Of a DNA stretch of 46,782 bases, positions 21,826 through 30,819 are shown one piece after another (the first letter of the stretch is position 1; each line of letters opens with the position of its first letter). Under the pieces are notes generated by a model. That model was not told the DNA's origin. It searched no databases and was given only the letters and a program-made list of their open reading frames with translations. Both the position numbers and the translations under genes were made by a program. Source of the DNA: Limiplasma sp958448555 (GTDB taxonomy: Bacteria; Bacillota; Clostridia; Christensenellales; Aristaeellaceae); contig CAUDEL010000019.1 in NCBI GenBank assembly GCA_958448555.1, positions 1 through 46,782 on the forward strand, read 5' to 3'.

Positions 21826-22948
21826 TCACGCGGCGCTCTCCGCGTCCTCGAGCCATCGCTGGATGAACTGCCCACCATCGGTCAGGCTGACGGAGCATCT
21901 GGCCGATTCCGGCAGCGTGTACGCCGCCGAGGGCAGCGAGGCGCACGCGTTGTGCGAGTACAAGCTCCGACGGGCACTGGACTTGGAGGCGCAGAATCCG
22001 CTCGAGCGCCCCGGCGGGCTGCGGCATTACAACAGCGCCATGGAGGACGCGGCCACGGGCTACGCGGCCTTCGTGCTGGAGAAGATGGAGGAGATCCGAC
22101 GGACATGCCCTGATCCGCTTGTCATGGTGGAGCAACGGCTCGACTTCTCCCGCTGGGTGAAGGAAGGCTTTGGCACCTGCGACGCGGTCATCGTCGCGGA
22201 CGGCACCCTGCGAATCGTGGACATGAAGTACGGAACCGGCGTCGCGGTCGCCGCAGAGAACAACAGCCAGATGCGGTTGTATGCGTTGGGCGCGCTGGAG
22301 ATGTTCGGGGAACTGTACGACGTCGACACCATTGCCATGACGATCTATCAGCCGCGGTTGTCCAACATCAGCACGGATACGATCAGCAAGACCGACCTGC
22401 TTAAGTGGGCGGAGACCGTTCTTCGCCCGGTGGCCGAGCTGGCCTATCAGGGCGAAGGCGAGCTGAATGCCGGGAACTGGTGCCGCTTTTGCAAGCTGCG
22501 ATCGACCTGCCGCAAACGTGCGGAGGCTAACCTCGCGCTGGTACAGCACGAATTTAAACTGCCGCCCACACTCTCGGATGAGGAAATCTCCATCATTCTC
22601 GGCAAGCTGGACGATCTGACCGGTTGGGCCGCGGACATTCGGGAATACGCGCTGAGCGCGGCGCTGTCCGGCACCCGCTTTGACGGGTGGAAGCTGGTGG
22701 AAGGTCGCGCGAATCGGCGCTACACCGACGAAGCCGCCGTGGCGCAGGCGGTCATCTCCAGCGGGCGCGACCCCTACGAGCGCAGGCTGCTCGGCGTCAC
22801 CGCCATGGAAAAACTGCTGGGCAAAAAGCAATTTGCAACGCTTCTGGCCGACCTGGTGGAACGCCCGCAGGGCAAGCCCACCCTTGTACCGGCAAGCGAC
22901 AAACGACCTGAAATGACCAACGCGAAGAACGATTTCGCCAACGACTGA
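21818..22948 (+). CDS. DUF2800 protein, Cas4/RecB-like PD-(D/E)XK nuclease
   Basis: The protein is 376 residues. The GTG at 21818 overlaps the preceding stop, and homology begins at SASSSHRWMNCPPSVRL. The nuclease core is visible: VEQRLDF, then GTCDAVIVADGTLRIVDMKY with the metal-binding Asp122 and Asp135 and the catalytic Lys137. Cysteines at position 18 and in NWCRFCKLRSTCRK resemble the four-Cys iron-sulfur cluster of Cas4 and AddB. DUF2800 proteins belong to phage replication and recombination modules and probably trim DNA ends. The ssDNA-binding and polymerase genes follow. Confidence 0.92.
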   Translation: MGNHAALSASSSHRWMNCPPSVRLTEHLADSGSVYAAEGSEAHALCEYKLRRALDLEAQNPLERPGGLRHYNSAMEDAATGYAAFVLEKMEEIRRTCPDPLVMVEQRLDFSRWVKEGFGTCDAVIVADGTLRIVDMKYGTGVAVAAENNSQMRLYALGALEMFGELYDVDTIAMTIYQPRLSNISTDTISKTDLLKWAETVLRPVAELAYQGEGELNAGNWCRFCKLRSTCRKRAEANLALVQHEFKLPPTLSDEEISIILGKLDDLTGWAADIREYALSAALSGTRFDGWKLVEGRANRRYTDEAAVAQAVISSGRDPYERRLLGVTAMEKLLGKKQFATLLADLVERPQGKPTLVPASDKRPEMTNAKNDFAND

Positions 22949-22965
22949 TATGGAGGTCCAGAATT

Positions 22966-23529
22966 ATGGCTAAAAACATGAATCCCACCAAGGTAATCAC
23001 CGGCAAGGACACCCGCTGGAGCTACTGCAACATCTGGGACCCGAAGTCCATCAACGGCGGCACGCCCAAGTACTCCGTCTCCCTGATCATCCCCAAGGCC
23101 GACACCGTTACCGTGCAGAAGATCAGGGCCGCCATCGAGGCTGCCTACCGCGACGGCGAGAGCAAGCTGCGCGGTGCCGGAAAGGCAGCGCCGCCGCTGG
23201 TGGCCATCAAAAATCCCCTGCGCGACGGCGATACGGAGCGCCCGGACGATCCCGCCTACGCCAACGCCTTCTTCATCAACGCCAATTCCGCCACCGCGCC
23301 GGGCGTGGTGGATGCGGCCTGCAACCCCATCCTGACACGCAGCGAGGTGTACTCCGGCGTGTATGGCCGCGCCAGCATCAGCTTTTACGCCTTCAATTCC
23401 AACGGCAACCGCGGCATCGCCTGTGGGCTGAACAATCTGCAGAAGCTCCGCGACGGAGAGCCGCTGGGCGGCAGGGCTTCCGCGGAGAGCGACTTCGCAG
23501 ACGAGGACGACGAGGACTTTCTGTCCTAA
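22966..23529 (+). CDS. DUF2815 single-strand DNA-binding protein
   Basis: The protein is 187 residues. DUF2815 proteins are phage ssDNA-binding proteins related to T7 gp2.5, with an OB fold. The sequence shows the family start (PTKVITGKDTRWSYCNIWDP), the strand PKYSVSLIIPKAD and GVYGRASISFYAFNSNGNRG. The very acidic tail (DFADEDDEDF) is typical of SSBs that recruit partner enzymes. It lies 17 bases after the DUF2800 nuclease. It should coat displaced single strands for the polymerase downstream. Confidence 0.93.
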   Translation: MAKNMNPTKVITGKDTRWSYCNIWDPKSINGGTPKYSVSLIIPKADTVTVQKIRAAIEAAYRDGESKLRGAGKAAPPLVAIKNPLRDGDTERPDDPAYANAFFINANSATAPGVVDAACNPILTRSEVYSGVYGRASISFYAFNSNGNRGIACGLNNLQKLRDGEPLGGRASAESDFADEDDEDFLS

Positions 23530-23545
23530 GAGGAGGTGACGAGCG

Positions 23546-23692
23546 ATGGCTGTACTTGGAAATTTGCTGCTGAGCATCTTCGTGGGCGCCATCATCGGTT
23601 TCCTGATCGGCTGCGCGATCATTGGGCTGATGGATCTATACGATATGTACAAGACAATGAAGCGCGACAGGGGAACAACCGGTAAGAGATGA
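23546..23692 (+). CDS. Single-pass membrane miniprotein (48 aa)
   Basis: ATG 23546 follows AGAGGAGGTGACGAGCG, one of the best ribosome sites of the cluster. The peptide has one long hydrophobic helix (LLLSIFVGAIIGFLIGCAII) and a basic tail (MYKTMKRDRGTTGKR). Glycine spacing in the helix (GxxxGxxxG) suggests packing against a partner. It sits between the ssDNA-binding protein and the polymerase, followed by a terminator. Function unknown. A membrane anchor for replication or a holin-like role are guesses. Confidence 0.72.
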   Translation: MAVLGNLLLSIFVGAIIGFLIGCAIIGLMDLYDMYKTMKRDRGTTGKR

Positions 23693-23698
23693 CCTGTT

Positions 23699-23728
23699 GG
23701 GCGGCGGTCAGGGATCGCCGCCCTTTTT
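23699..23728 (+). terminator. Terminator or attenuator before the polymerase gene
   Basis: GGGCGGCG (23699-23706) and CGCCGCCC (23716-23723) form a stem followed by TTTTT. It lies between the miniprotein stop and the polymerase ribosome site. It may lower polymerase expression relative to the ssDNA-binding protein, or be relieved by phage antitermination. Confidence 0.8.
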
Positions 23729-23742
23729 CAGCGGAGGCGACG

Positions 23743-25707
23743 ATGAAAACACTTTCTTTGGATCTGGAAACGTATAGCGGTGTCGATTTAGGAAAGTCGT
23801 CGGTGTACCGCTATGCGGAAAGCCCCGACTTTGACGTTCTGCTTCTGGGATATAGCGTGGACGGTGGTGAGGCGCGGGTCATAGATCTGGCGCAGGGGGA
23901 GCGGATACCGTCCGATGTGATCGGCGCACTGACCGACGGGCGGGTGCGTAAGTGGGCGTTCAACGCGCAGTTTGAGCGCGTGTGCCTGTCCCGGTGGTTA
24001 CGGCGCAACGGCTACCCGCTGCGCAACGAAAGCTACTCAACGCCCGGGGATACCTGCATGGACTATCTGAACCCGGAGGGCTGGTACTGCACGATGGTCT
24101 GGGCGGGTTACCTCGGCCTGCCGCTTTCACTAAGAGACGTAGGAACGGTACTGGGGCTTGACAGGCAGAAGCTCACCGAGGGCAAGGAACTTATCAAGTA
24201 TTTCTGTGTGCCGGGCAGGGACGGAACGCGGTGCATGCCCGCGTCCGCCCCGAAAAGGTGGGAGGATTTCAAGGCATATAACCTGCGTGACGTGCAAACC
24301 GAAACGGCCGTTCAGGCACGGCTCCAGAAATACCCGGTGCCAGAGGGGGTATGGTCGCAGTACCATCTTGACCAGCAGATCAACGATCGGGGCATCGCCG
24401 TGGACAGGACGCTGGTACGCGGCGCGATCGGCATCGACGAGCGATCCCGGGAGGAACTGACCGCCAGGCTGCAGAAGCTGACCATGCTGGACAACCCCAA
24501 CTCCGTGCAGCAGATGAAGGACTGGCTGGCCGCCAACGGCCTTCGGACGGACACGCTGGGCAAAAAGCAGGTGACCGGGCTGCTCAGGACCGCTCCGGAG
24601 CCGCTCAAGTCCGTGCTCGTGCTGCGTCAACAGCTGGCGAAAAGCTCCGTGAAAAAGTATCAGGCCATGGAAAACGCCGTCTGCGCGGATGGGCGCGTGC
24701 GCGGATGTTTTCAGTTTTATGGCGCGCGAACGGGGCGCTGGGCTGGCCGCAACATTCAACTGCAAAACCTGCCACAGAATAAGATGCCCGATCTGGAACA
24801 GGCGCGCGCACTCGTCCGCGCCGGGGATTACGACTCGGTACGTCTGCTCTACGACTCCACCCCGGATGTGCTCTCCCAGCTCATCCGCACCGCCTTTGTA
24901 CCCAGGGAGGGCGGTACGTTCTTCGTGGCGGACTTTAGCGCCATCGAGGCACGCGTCATCGCCTGGCTCGCCGGGGAGGAGTGGCGGCAGCAGGTGTTCG
25001 CCGAGGGTGGGGACATCTACTGCGCCTCCGCCAGTCAGATGTTCCATGTGCCAGTGGAGAAGCACGGTGTCAACGGCCATCTGCGCCAGAAGGGCAAAAT
25101 CGCCGAACTGGCGCTGGGCTATGGCGGCTCCGTGGGAGCGCTCAAGGCCATGGGCGCAATCGAGATGGGACTTCGGGAGGAGGAGCTAAGGCCGCTGGTG
25201 GACGCCTGGCGCACGGCCAATCCCAGGATCGTCAGGCTGTGGTGGGAGGTGGACCGGGCCGTCACGCGGGCGGTCAGCGATAGAACTGCCACGGAAACAC
25301 ACGGCATCCGTTTCACCTGTCAATCAGGGATGCTGTTCATCGCGCTGCCGTCCGGGCGGCAGCTGGCCTACGTCAAACCGCGCGTCGGAGAGAATCAGTT
25401 CGGCGGCTCCGCCATCACCTACATGGGCACAAATGCAGCAAAACAATGGGCGCGGCTGGAGAGCTACGGTCCGAAATTCGTGGAGAACATCGTTCAGGCG
25501 ATCAGCCGGGACATTCTGTGCTATGCCATGCAGGCGCTGCGGGACTGCGCGATTGTGGCGCATGTCCACGACGAGGTGATCCTCGAAGCCGATCCTGGCA
25601 TGTCGCTGGAAGCGGTGTGCGAGCGGATGGGCAGGACGCCACCCTGGGCACGGGGGCTGGTACTTCGCGCGGACGGGTACGCCGCACCGTTCTATAAAAA
25701 AGAATAA
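23743..25707 (+). CDS. Phage family A DNA polymerase
   Basis: The protein is 654 residues, shorter than cellular Pol I because the 5'-nuclease domain is absent. The 3'-5' exonuclease starts at once (SLDLETYSGVDL, with Asp7 and Glu9 as metal ligands). The polymerase motifs are A, VADFSAIEARVIAWLAGE (Asp near 396); B, GKIAELALGYGGSVGALKAM; and C, VAHVHDEVILE (HDE near 609). All key residues are present, so it should be active. ATG 23743 follows CGGAGGCGACG. It is the last intact gene before the inserted cellobiose locus. In related phages a small zinc protein like the one at 37705 follows it. Confidence 0.95.
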   Translation: MKTLSLDLETYSGVDLGKSSVYRYAESPDFDVLLLGYSVDGGEARVIDLAQGERIPSDVIGALTDGRVRKWAFNAQFERVCLSRWLRRNGYPLRNESYSTPGDTCMDYLNPEGWYCTMVWAGYLGLPLSLRDVGTVLGLDRQKLTEGKELIKYFCVPGRDGTRCMPASAPKRWEDFKAYNLRDVQTETAVQARLQKYPVPEGVWSQYHLDQQINDRGIAVDRTLVRGAIGIDERSREELTARLQKLTMLDNPNSVQQMKDWLAANGLRTDTLGKKQVTGLLRTAPEPLKSVLVLRQQLAKSSVKKYQAMENAVCADGRVRGCFQFYGARTGRWAGRNIQLQNLPQNKMPDLEQARALVRAGDYDSVRLLYDSTPDVLSQLIRTAFVPREGGTFFVADFSAIEARVIAWLAGEEWRQQVFAEGGDIYCASASQMFHVPVEKHGVNGHLRQKGKIAELALGYGGSVGALKAMGAIEMGLREEELRPLVDAWRTANPRIVRLWWEVDRAVTRAVSDRTATETHGIRFTCQSGMLFIALPSGRQLAYVKPRVGENQFGGSAITYMGTNAAKQWARLESYGPKFVENIVQAISRDILCYAMQALRDCAIVAHVHDEVILEADPGMSLEAVCERMGRTPPWARGLVLRADGYAAPFYKKE

Positions 25708-25712
25708 AAATC

Positions 25713-25741
25713 GGGCGGAATATCCGCAAATATTCCTGCCC
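25713..25741 (-). terminator. Leftward terminator at the polymerase junction
   Basis: GGGC-GGAATAT (25713-25723) pairs with ATATTCC-T-GCCC (25730-25741) with one bulge. Read leftward it is followed by GATTTTTATTC. It would end transcription of the cellobiose operon and GNAT-like fragment just before the polymerase stop. Confidence 0.65.
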
Positions 25742-26100
25742 AAACTTGATTCGACGACCTATTGTTTTCGACGTTTTCAATCATGAAATGATAGGAATGT
25801 AACCCCGCAGGGGAAAATGCGCCAAATACATCGCACCAATGCTGCAACGGCTTGGCACTTGCCGCAAAGCCAGTAACAACACTGTCAAAGCCATATTCCT
25901 GTGCCTTGTCAATGCAGATGGAGAAAAGATGACCACCTGTGCTCACATATTTTGGCTGACCGACAAGTTCCCTGTTGTTCTGTGGCACAACACACATCCA
26001 AGCTATATATGGCCTGACAGTCCTCACTCTTTTCCTTCGGACACAGCCAAAGGAACGTATCAAAGGGTTGTGGCCACTGAAAACGCCTGACTGTCTGAGG
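25742..26100 (-). pseudogene. GNAT-like mobile-element protein, frameshifted fragment
   Basis: Read leftward, two overlapping frames each carry part of one protein. The first is PQPFDTFLWLCPKEKSEDCQ. After a shift near 26015 the second is PYIAWMCVVPQNNRELVGQP, then KYVSTGGHLFSICIDKAQEY and GFDSVVTGFAASAKPLQHW. The glycine-rich GGHLF turn and the helix after it look like the acyl-CoA-binding part of a GNAT fold. I recall similar proteins in conjugative elements of gut Firmicutes. The 5' end is missing at the GH1 stop. It is probably debris from an earlier element. Confidence 0.5.
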
Positions 26101-26113
26101 CATGTGGAGCGCC

Positions 26114-27502
26114 TCAGCAATTCCTGTTGAGCTCTGGTTGTTCCCGCCCCACATTTCTGCCGTTGGAGCGGATGGTCTCCGCATACCATCGCGCCGAATC
26201 CTTGGGAATGCGCCGGAGGGTCTGGTAATCGACATACACCAGTCCGAAGCGTTGGGTATACCCCAGGCTCCATTCAAAATTGTCCATCAGCGACCAGGCA
26301 AAGTAGCCCGCCGCGTTCACGCCGTCATGGGCGGCGCGGCGATAGGCGGCCAGATAGCGCGAAAGATAATCAATCCGGTTGGGGTCGTGCACCTGTCCGT
26401 ACAGCGACACCGCATCGTGGCAGGACATGCCGTTTTCGGTGATGAGGATGGGCGTGCGGTAGCGCTCATAGAGAAAGCGCGGGCCCCAGTACAGGGCTTC
26501 GGGCGTGACGGGCCATCCGGCGGCGGTGCGGGGCGCGCCCTGCGGGAAGACGGCTTCCTCCCATCCGCCGGGCGCGTCCGAGGCCCGGACAGGATAGCCG
26601 TTATAGATGTTCTGGCCGTAGTATTCCAGGGGCTGGCACATGCTGTCAAGGTCCTTTTCCCATCCCGGCGGCAGGTAGCGCCCGTACAGCGTCAGCCCGT
26701 CCTCGGGATAGCGGCCCAGCATCACCGGGTCGCTCCACCACGATACGTTCCAGTACCAGCGCTCCGCATCCCGCGGCATGGAGAAATAGGCCCGGCGCGC
26801 CGCGTCCACATCCGCCGGGGTCTGAGGAATGGCGGGGTTGCCGCAGGGCGCGTATCCCACCCGGCATCCGGGCGCTTCCGCGCGCAGCGCCTGCACCGCC
26901 AGCGCATGCGCCCGCAGCACATGGTGTCCCATGGGCACGGTTTCCGAGGGCGGCAGCCTAAGCCCCGGCGCATGCTCGCCGGTGACATGCCCCAGGCCGA
27001 TAAAGCACTGGGGTTCGTTGATCGTGATGAAATCCCGCACCCGGTCGCCAAAGCTGCGCGCGCACAGAGCGGCATAGTCGGCGAACCATTCCGGGCTGTC
27101 CGGCGAGGCCCAGCCCCCGCGAACGGCGAGCGCGCAGGGATAATCCCAGTGAAAGAGCGTAACGAAGGGGCGGATGCCCTTTTCCAGCAACGCATCAATC
27201 AGCCGGTCATAAAACGCGACACCGTCGGGGTTAAGCCGCCCGCGCCCGTCGGGCATCAGGCGGGGCCAGGAGAGGGAAAAGCGGTAGCAGGGGATACCCA
27301 GTCCGGCCATCAGTGCCACATCTTCCCGAAACAGGTGGAAGTGATCGCAGGCGCGCTCGCCGGTGCTCCCGTCCACGATCCGACCGGGCACTTTGGAAAA
27401 GCGATCCCAAACGGACGCCCCCTTGCCCCCTTCATCGGCCGCACCCTCGATCTGATAGGCGGAGGTGGCCACGCCCCAGAGAAACTCCTTTGGGAAGCTC
27501 AT
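26114..27502 (-). CDS. GH1 beta-glucosidase
   Basis: The protein is 462 residues, full length for GH1, with no signal peptide. The family opening FPKEFLWGVATSAYQIEGA is present. The acid/base Glu163 lies in TINEP and the nucleophile Glu356 in ITENG. Other markers are YRFSLSWPRLMPDG, FVTLFHWDYP and GYFAWSLMDNFEWSLGYTQR. The region that binds phosphate in 6-phospho-enzymes does not show a clear Ser-Lys-Tyr signature. Together with the ABC transporter in place of a PTS, this argues for unphosphorylated cello-oligosaccharides or beta-glucosides. It is the last gene of the leftward operon, four bases after a permease. Confidence 0.96.
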   Translation of the reverse strand: MSFPKEFLWGVATSAYQIEGAADEGGKGASVWDRFSKVPGRIVDGSTGERACDHFHLFREDVALMAGLGIPCYRFSLSWPRLMPDGRGRLNPDGVAFYDRLIDALLEKGIRPFVTLFHWDYPCALAVRGGWASPDSPEWFADYAALCARSFGDRVRDFITINEPQCFIGLGHVTGEHAPGLRLPPSETVPMGHHVLRAHALAVQALRAEAPGCRVGYAPCGNPAIPQTPADVDAARRAYFSMPRDAERWYWNVSWWSDPVMLGRYPEDGLTLYGRYLPPGWEKDLDSMCQPLEYYGQNIYNGYPVRASDAPGGWEEAVFPQGAPRTAAGWPVTPEALYWGPRFLYERYRTPILITENGMSCHDAVSLYGQVHDPNRIDYLSRYLAAYRRAAHDGVNAAGYFAWSLMDNFEWSLGYTQRFGLVYVDYQTLRRIPKDSARWYAETIRSNGRNVGREQPELNRNC

Positions 27503-27506
27503 CTTC

Positions 27507-28376
27507 TCACTCCTTCACGCCGCCCACCGTGACCCCGGCCACGATGAACCGGCTCAGCAGCAGGTAGACCACGATGACCGGCACGATGGCGATAGCGATG
27601 AACATGTAGACCTTGCCCATGTCGAATTTGAGAAAGTCCGCGCTTCTGAGCTGGGCGATCAGAATGGGCAGGGTTTTTTTGCGGCTTGAGCTGATGATGA
27701 GCGCGGGAACAAAGTAGTTGTTCCATTCCAGCACAAAGGTGAAGATCGCCTGCACCGCCAGGGCGGGCTTAATCATGGGCAGGACGATGTGGTTGAAGGT
27801 GTGAAACTCGCCCGAGCCGTCGATGCGCGCGGCCTCCACGATCTCCATGGGCAGGTTTCCCTTCATGTACTGAATGATGAAGTAAAACACCGTAGGCGCG
27901 GCGATCTTGGGCAAAAACAGCGGGATGAGCGAGTCATCCAGCCCCATGCCGGTGACCAGGCTGACAAATCCCACCGCCGATACCTGCGTGGGCATGGACA
28001 TAATGAGCAGGATAAAGGTCAGCGCCAGGTTTTTCAGCCTGAAGGAATAGGCGTGGATTCCATAGGCGGTGAGGCCGGAGAAGTACACCGCCAGCAGCGC
28101 CGACATTGCCGAGACGGTCAGGCTGTTGAGGATGCCGCTCACCACGGGAATATTCGCGTCGGTGAGGGCGTTGTGAAGGTTTGTGGAAAAGGAGGTTCCG
28201 GGCAGGAACGAAAATCCCTTCTGCACCTCAAAATGAGAGTGGGTGGCGTTGATCACCAGCACGTAGAAGAAAAACAGGCACAGGAAGCAGATCACCGCCA
28301 GCACAACATAGCATAGCGTCCGCCTGAGGTTCAGCCGGGCGCGGGAATCTTCCCGCGAGCGCACAGCCTGGGTCAT
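27507..28376 (-). CDS. Sugar ABC transporter permease, MalG type (cellobiose locus)
   Basis: The protein is about 289 residues from ATG 28376, which overlaps the TGA of the upstream permease (ATGA). There are six hydrophobic spans, the first VVLAVICFLCLFFFYVLVI. The EAA loop is MEIVEAARIDGSGEFHTFNH followed by IVLPMIKPAL. The ending RFIVAGVTVGGVKE matches MalG-like proteins. A longer upstream start would lie inside the partner gene. It works with the permease at 28373-29311 and the binding protein at 29402-30757. No ATPase is encoded nearby. Confidence 0.94.
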   Translation of the reverse strand: MTQAVRSREDSRARLNLRRTLCYVVLAVICFLCLFFFYVLVINATHSHFEVQKGFSFLPGTSFSTNLHNALTDANIPVVSGILNSLTVSAMSALLAVYFSGLTAYGIHAYSFRLKNLALTFILLIMSMPTQVSAVGFVSLVTGMGLDDSLIPLFLPKIAAPTVFYFIIQYMKGNLPMEIVEAARIDGSGEFHTFNHIVLPMIKPALAVQAIFTFVLEWNNYFVPALIISSSRKKTLPILIAQLRSADFLKFDMGKVYMFIAIAIVPVIVVYLLLSRFIVAGVTVGGVKE

Positions 28377-29311
28377 TTTCCTCGTCCCCCTTTGCGCACA
28401 TCGTCGCTCATCGTCCGCATAATCACTACGCACAGCACGCCGCACACCAGAAACAGCACCGTGGATACCGCGCCCGCCATGCCCAGGTTCTTGGAAAACA
28501 TGTGGTTGTTGAGATACATGATGAGGGTGGTGGCACAGCGGTTGGGCGTGCCTTTGCCGTCGGTGAGCACCTGCGGCACATCAAACATCTGCAGGCCGCC
28601 GATCAGCGAGGTTACCAGCACATAGACCAGAATGGGCTTGAGCAGCGGCAGGGTCACGCGCCAGAAGGTCTGCCGCGAGGTGCACCCGTCGATCTCCGCG
28701 GCCTCAAAGAGGCTCACGTCGATGCCCATGATGCCCGACATCAGCAGGATGGTGGTGTTGCCAAACCACATCAGAAAGTTCATCAGCCCCACCAGCCCCC
28801 GCGTTCCCGCGACCGAGGAGAGGAAGCGGAACGGCTCCTGCGTCACGCCCATGGACATCAGCGCCGCGTTCACCGGGCCGTTGTCGGAAAACAGGGTGAA
28901 GAACAGCATGGAAAAGGCGGACGCCATGATGAGATTGGGCATGTAAATGACGGTCTTGAAGAACGCCTGGCACCGCAGCTTCAGGCGCACGTCCGTAAAC
29001 CAGGCCGCCAGCATCAGCGATATCACGATTTGCGGCACAAAGCCGATCAGCCACATGAGCATCGTGTTTCCAAAATACTTAGGCAGATCCGCCGAAAACA
29101 GGCGCGCATAGTTCTCCAGGCCCACGAAGTTCGGACCGATGATTTTCAGCCCGCTGCGGTAGTGCTCAAAGAAGCTGTAATATACCGTGGAAAACAGCGG
29201 AATCAGCTGGAATACGGCGAAGGCGATAAAGAAGGGTGCGATGAAGAGATAGCCCCATTTGGCGTAGCTGACGCCGCGATGGCGGGGGGCCGTTCCGAGT
29301 CTGGGCTGCAT
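28373..29311 (-). CDS. Sugar ABC transporter permease, MalF type (cellobiose locus)
   Basis: The protein is 312 residues. The first membrane span is YLFIAPFFIAFAVFQLIPLF and the EAA motif is SLFEAAEIDGCTSRQTFWRV followed by TLPLLKPILV. FDVPQVLTDGKGTPN is a loop common to CUT1 permeases of this type. It follows the binding-protein gene after a GC stem-loop and is coupled to the next permease by a 4-base overlap. It forms half of the membrane channel of the importer. Confidence 0.94.
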   Translation of the reverse strand: MQPRLGTAPRHRGVSYAKWGYLFIAPFFIAFAVFQLIPLFSTVYYSFFEHYRSGLKIIGPNFVGLENYARLFSADLPKYFGNTMLMWLIGFVPQIVISLMLAAWFTDVRLKLRCQAFFKTVIYMPNLIMASAFSMLFFTLFSDNGPVNAALMSMGVTQEPFRFLSSVAGTRGLVGLMNFLMWFGNTTILLMSGIMGIDVSLFEAAEIDGCTSRQTFWRVTLPLLKPILVYVLVTSLIGGLQMFDVPQVLTDGKGTPNRCATTLIMYLNNHMFSKNLGMAGAVSTVLFLVCGVLCVVIMRTMSDDVRKGGRGK

Positions 29312-29354
29312 AGGATCACCCTGTCCTTCTCATGAGTCGGTGGGGAAAACGTCG

Positions 29355-29385
29355 GGCGGGGGCGGGCGCTTGGCCCGCCCCCGCC
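29355..29385 (-). promoter_or_regulatory. Intercistronic GC stem-loop of the cellobiose operon
   Basis: GGCGGGGGCGGG (29355-29366) and CCCGCCCCCGCC (29374-29385) form a perfect 12 bp stem with a 7-base loop between binding-protein and permease genes. There is no T run on the transcribed side. It matches in place and type the stem at 4153-4177 and probably stabilises the binding-protein mRNA. Confidence 0.7.
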
Positions 29386-29401
29386 GGATGGATCTGTTTG
29401 C

Positions 29402-30757
29402 TTACGGCCAGACAACTTCGGTCAGGTCGGGATACTTTTCCATGATGAGGGTTTCAAAGTTGGCCTTGGCGGTATCCAGATCAATCACGCCGTTGAAGTA
29501 ATCCTTGAAGGCGGTCTGGATGCCCTCGTTGCAGCCTTGATCGTAGGGGCTGACATTGCTCATGTCGATCTCCGGCGCAGCGGCGGCGAACAGCGCAATG
29601 TGGTTCTGCCCGCCCAGGAACGCGGACTGATAGTCGCTCGCGGCCAGCTCGTTCATGGCGGAGACGCAGTTGGTGTAATCCTGCGTCGTCTCGGTGATGG
29701 CCAGGGCGATTTCCTTGTCGCAGGTGAGCTTGAGCATCACGTCGCGGATGGTGGAGACGTTATCGGTGCCGGCGGCGGCGCAGATCCAGGTGCCGCCCCA
29801 GTAATAGGGCTGCGGGCCCTCGCAGACCGCATAGTCTCCGAAGCAGCCGTTGCCCACTTCCTGCGGGCCGTCGGCGTCGGCCAGGGAGTTGCCCAGCAGG
29901 GTGAAGTTGATGCCCCAGGTGGAGTAGAAGAAGCCGAACACCTTTCCTTCGGGCCCCTGATCGGCAGCCCACACGCTGTCCCACAGGCTGGACTTGTTGT
30001 TGTATCCCTTATCGGTATAGGTCTTGGTCTGCTCGACCCACTTCATGATGTTGGCGTCGACAACGACGGTGGTGCCGTCCACCCAGGGGGCGGAAACGTT
30101 GTTGGAGAAGGTGCGGAAGCTGTCGTCAAAGCCGGAGAGCATCTTGTATCCCTTTTCGCTGGCCTTGGCCGCCACGGCGTCGAACTTGTCCCAATCGCTC
30201 AGCTGCGCCTGAACCTCATCGGGATCGTCGGTGCCCAGCACGTCCTTGGCGATGGAGCGGCGGTAGGCGAACAGGCCCGGGGTCGCCTGCCAGGTCACGC
30301 CCTTGAGCACGCCGTCGGCGGAGGCGATTTCCTGGGTATAGGCATACTGATCGGCCAGGTCCTCATCGGTCAGGCCGATGTCGGCGCGCACGTCCAGGGT
30401 GTAGGGGGAATCGACATATTTGAGGGCGTAGTCGGCTTCGATGAGGAAGATGTCGATTTTTTCGTCGGCCGGGGCGTTTTCCTGCGCAAGCAGGGCGGCG
30501 TCCAGCTTATCCTGGTAGTTGTTGTTCGTGTTGGGGTTGATGGTCCATTTCACAAGGGTGCCGTCGTTGAGGGTGGTGGTGGATTTATCTTCGGCGATTT
30601 CCTTCACCTCGGGATAAAAGTCGTTGAAGCGGCTCTGGAATTCGTCATTCCAGCACCAGATGTTGAGCACCTTGCCCTCCTCCTGAGCCAGGGCGGGAAA
30701 GCACAGCGCCGTCAGCGCCAGCGTAAGTACGAGAAACACGCACAGTCCTTTTTTCAT
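29402..30757 (-). CDS. Extracellular sugar-binding protein (cellobiose locus)
   Basis: The protein is about 451 residues from ATG 30757, which follows AAAGGAGGCATCC. The signal peptide (VFLVLTLALTALCFPALA) ends in a signal peptidase I site. No lipobox is seen, which is unusual for a Gram-positive binding protein. The mature part starts KVLNIWCWNDEFQSRFNDFY, a family 1 binding fold. Many aromatic residues (SAPWVDGTT, YYWGGTWICAAAG, FFYSTWGINF) suit oligosaccharide stacking. Ligand inferred from neighbours: cellobiose or longer cellodextrins. First gene of the operon after the LacI gene. Confidence 0.92.
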   Translation of the reverse strand: MKKGLCVFLVLTLALTALCFPALAQEEGKVLNIWCWNDEFQSRFNDFYPEVKEIAEDKSTTTLNDGTLVKWTINPNTNNNYQDKLDAALLAQENAPADEKIDIFLIEADYALKYVDSPYTLDVRADIGLTDEDLADQYAYTQEIASADGVLKGVTWQATPGLFAYRRSIAKDVLGTDDPDEVQAQLSDWDKFDAVAAKASEKGYKMLSGFDDSFRTFSNNVSAPWVDGTTVVVDANIMKWVEQTKTYTDKGYNNKSSLWDSVWAADQGPEGKVFGFFYSTWGINFTLLGNSLADADGPQEVGNGCFGDYAVCEGPQPYYWGGTWICAAAGTDNVSTIRDVMLKLTCDKEIALAITETTQDYTNCVSAMNELAASDYQSAFLGGQNHIALFAAAAPEIDMSNVSPYDQGCNEGIQTAFKDYFNGVIDLDTAKANFETLIMEKYPDLTEVVWP

Positions 30758-30819
30758 GGATGGATGCCTCCTTTTTATTGTTTCCCCTCCCTGCAGGCAG
30801 AGGGAATCCTTCGCTTTCA

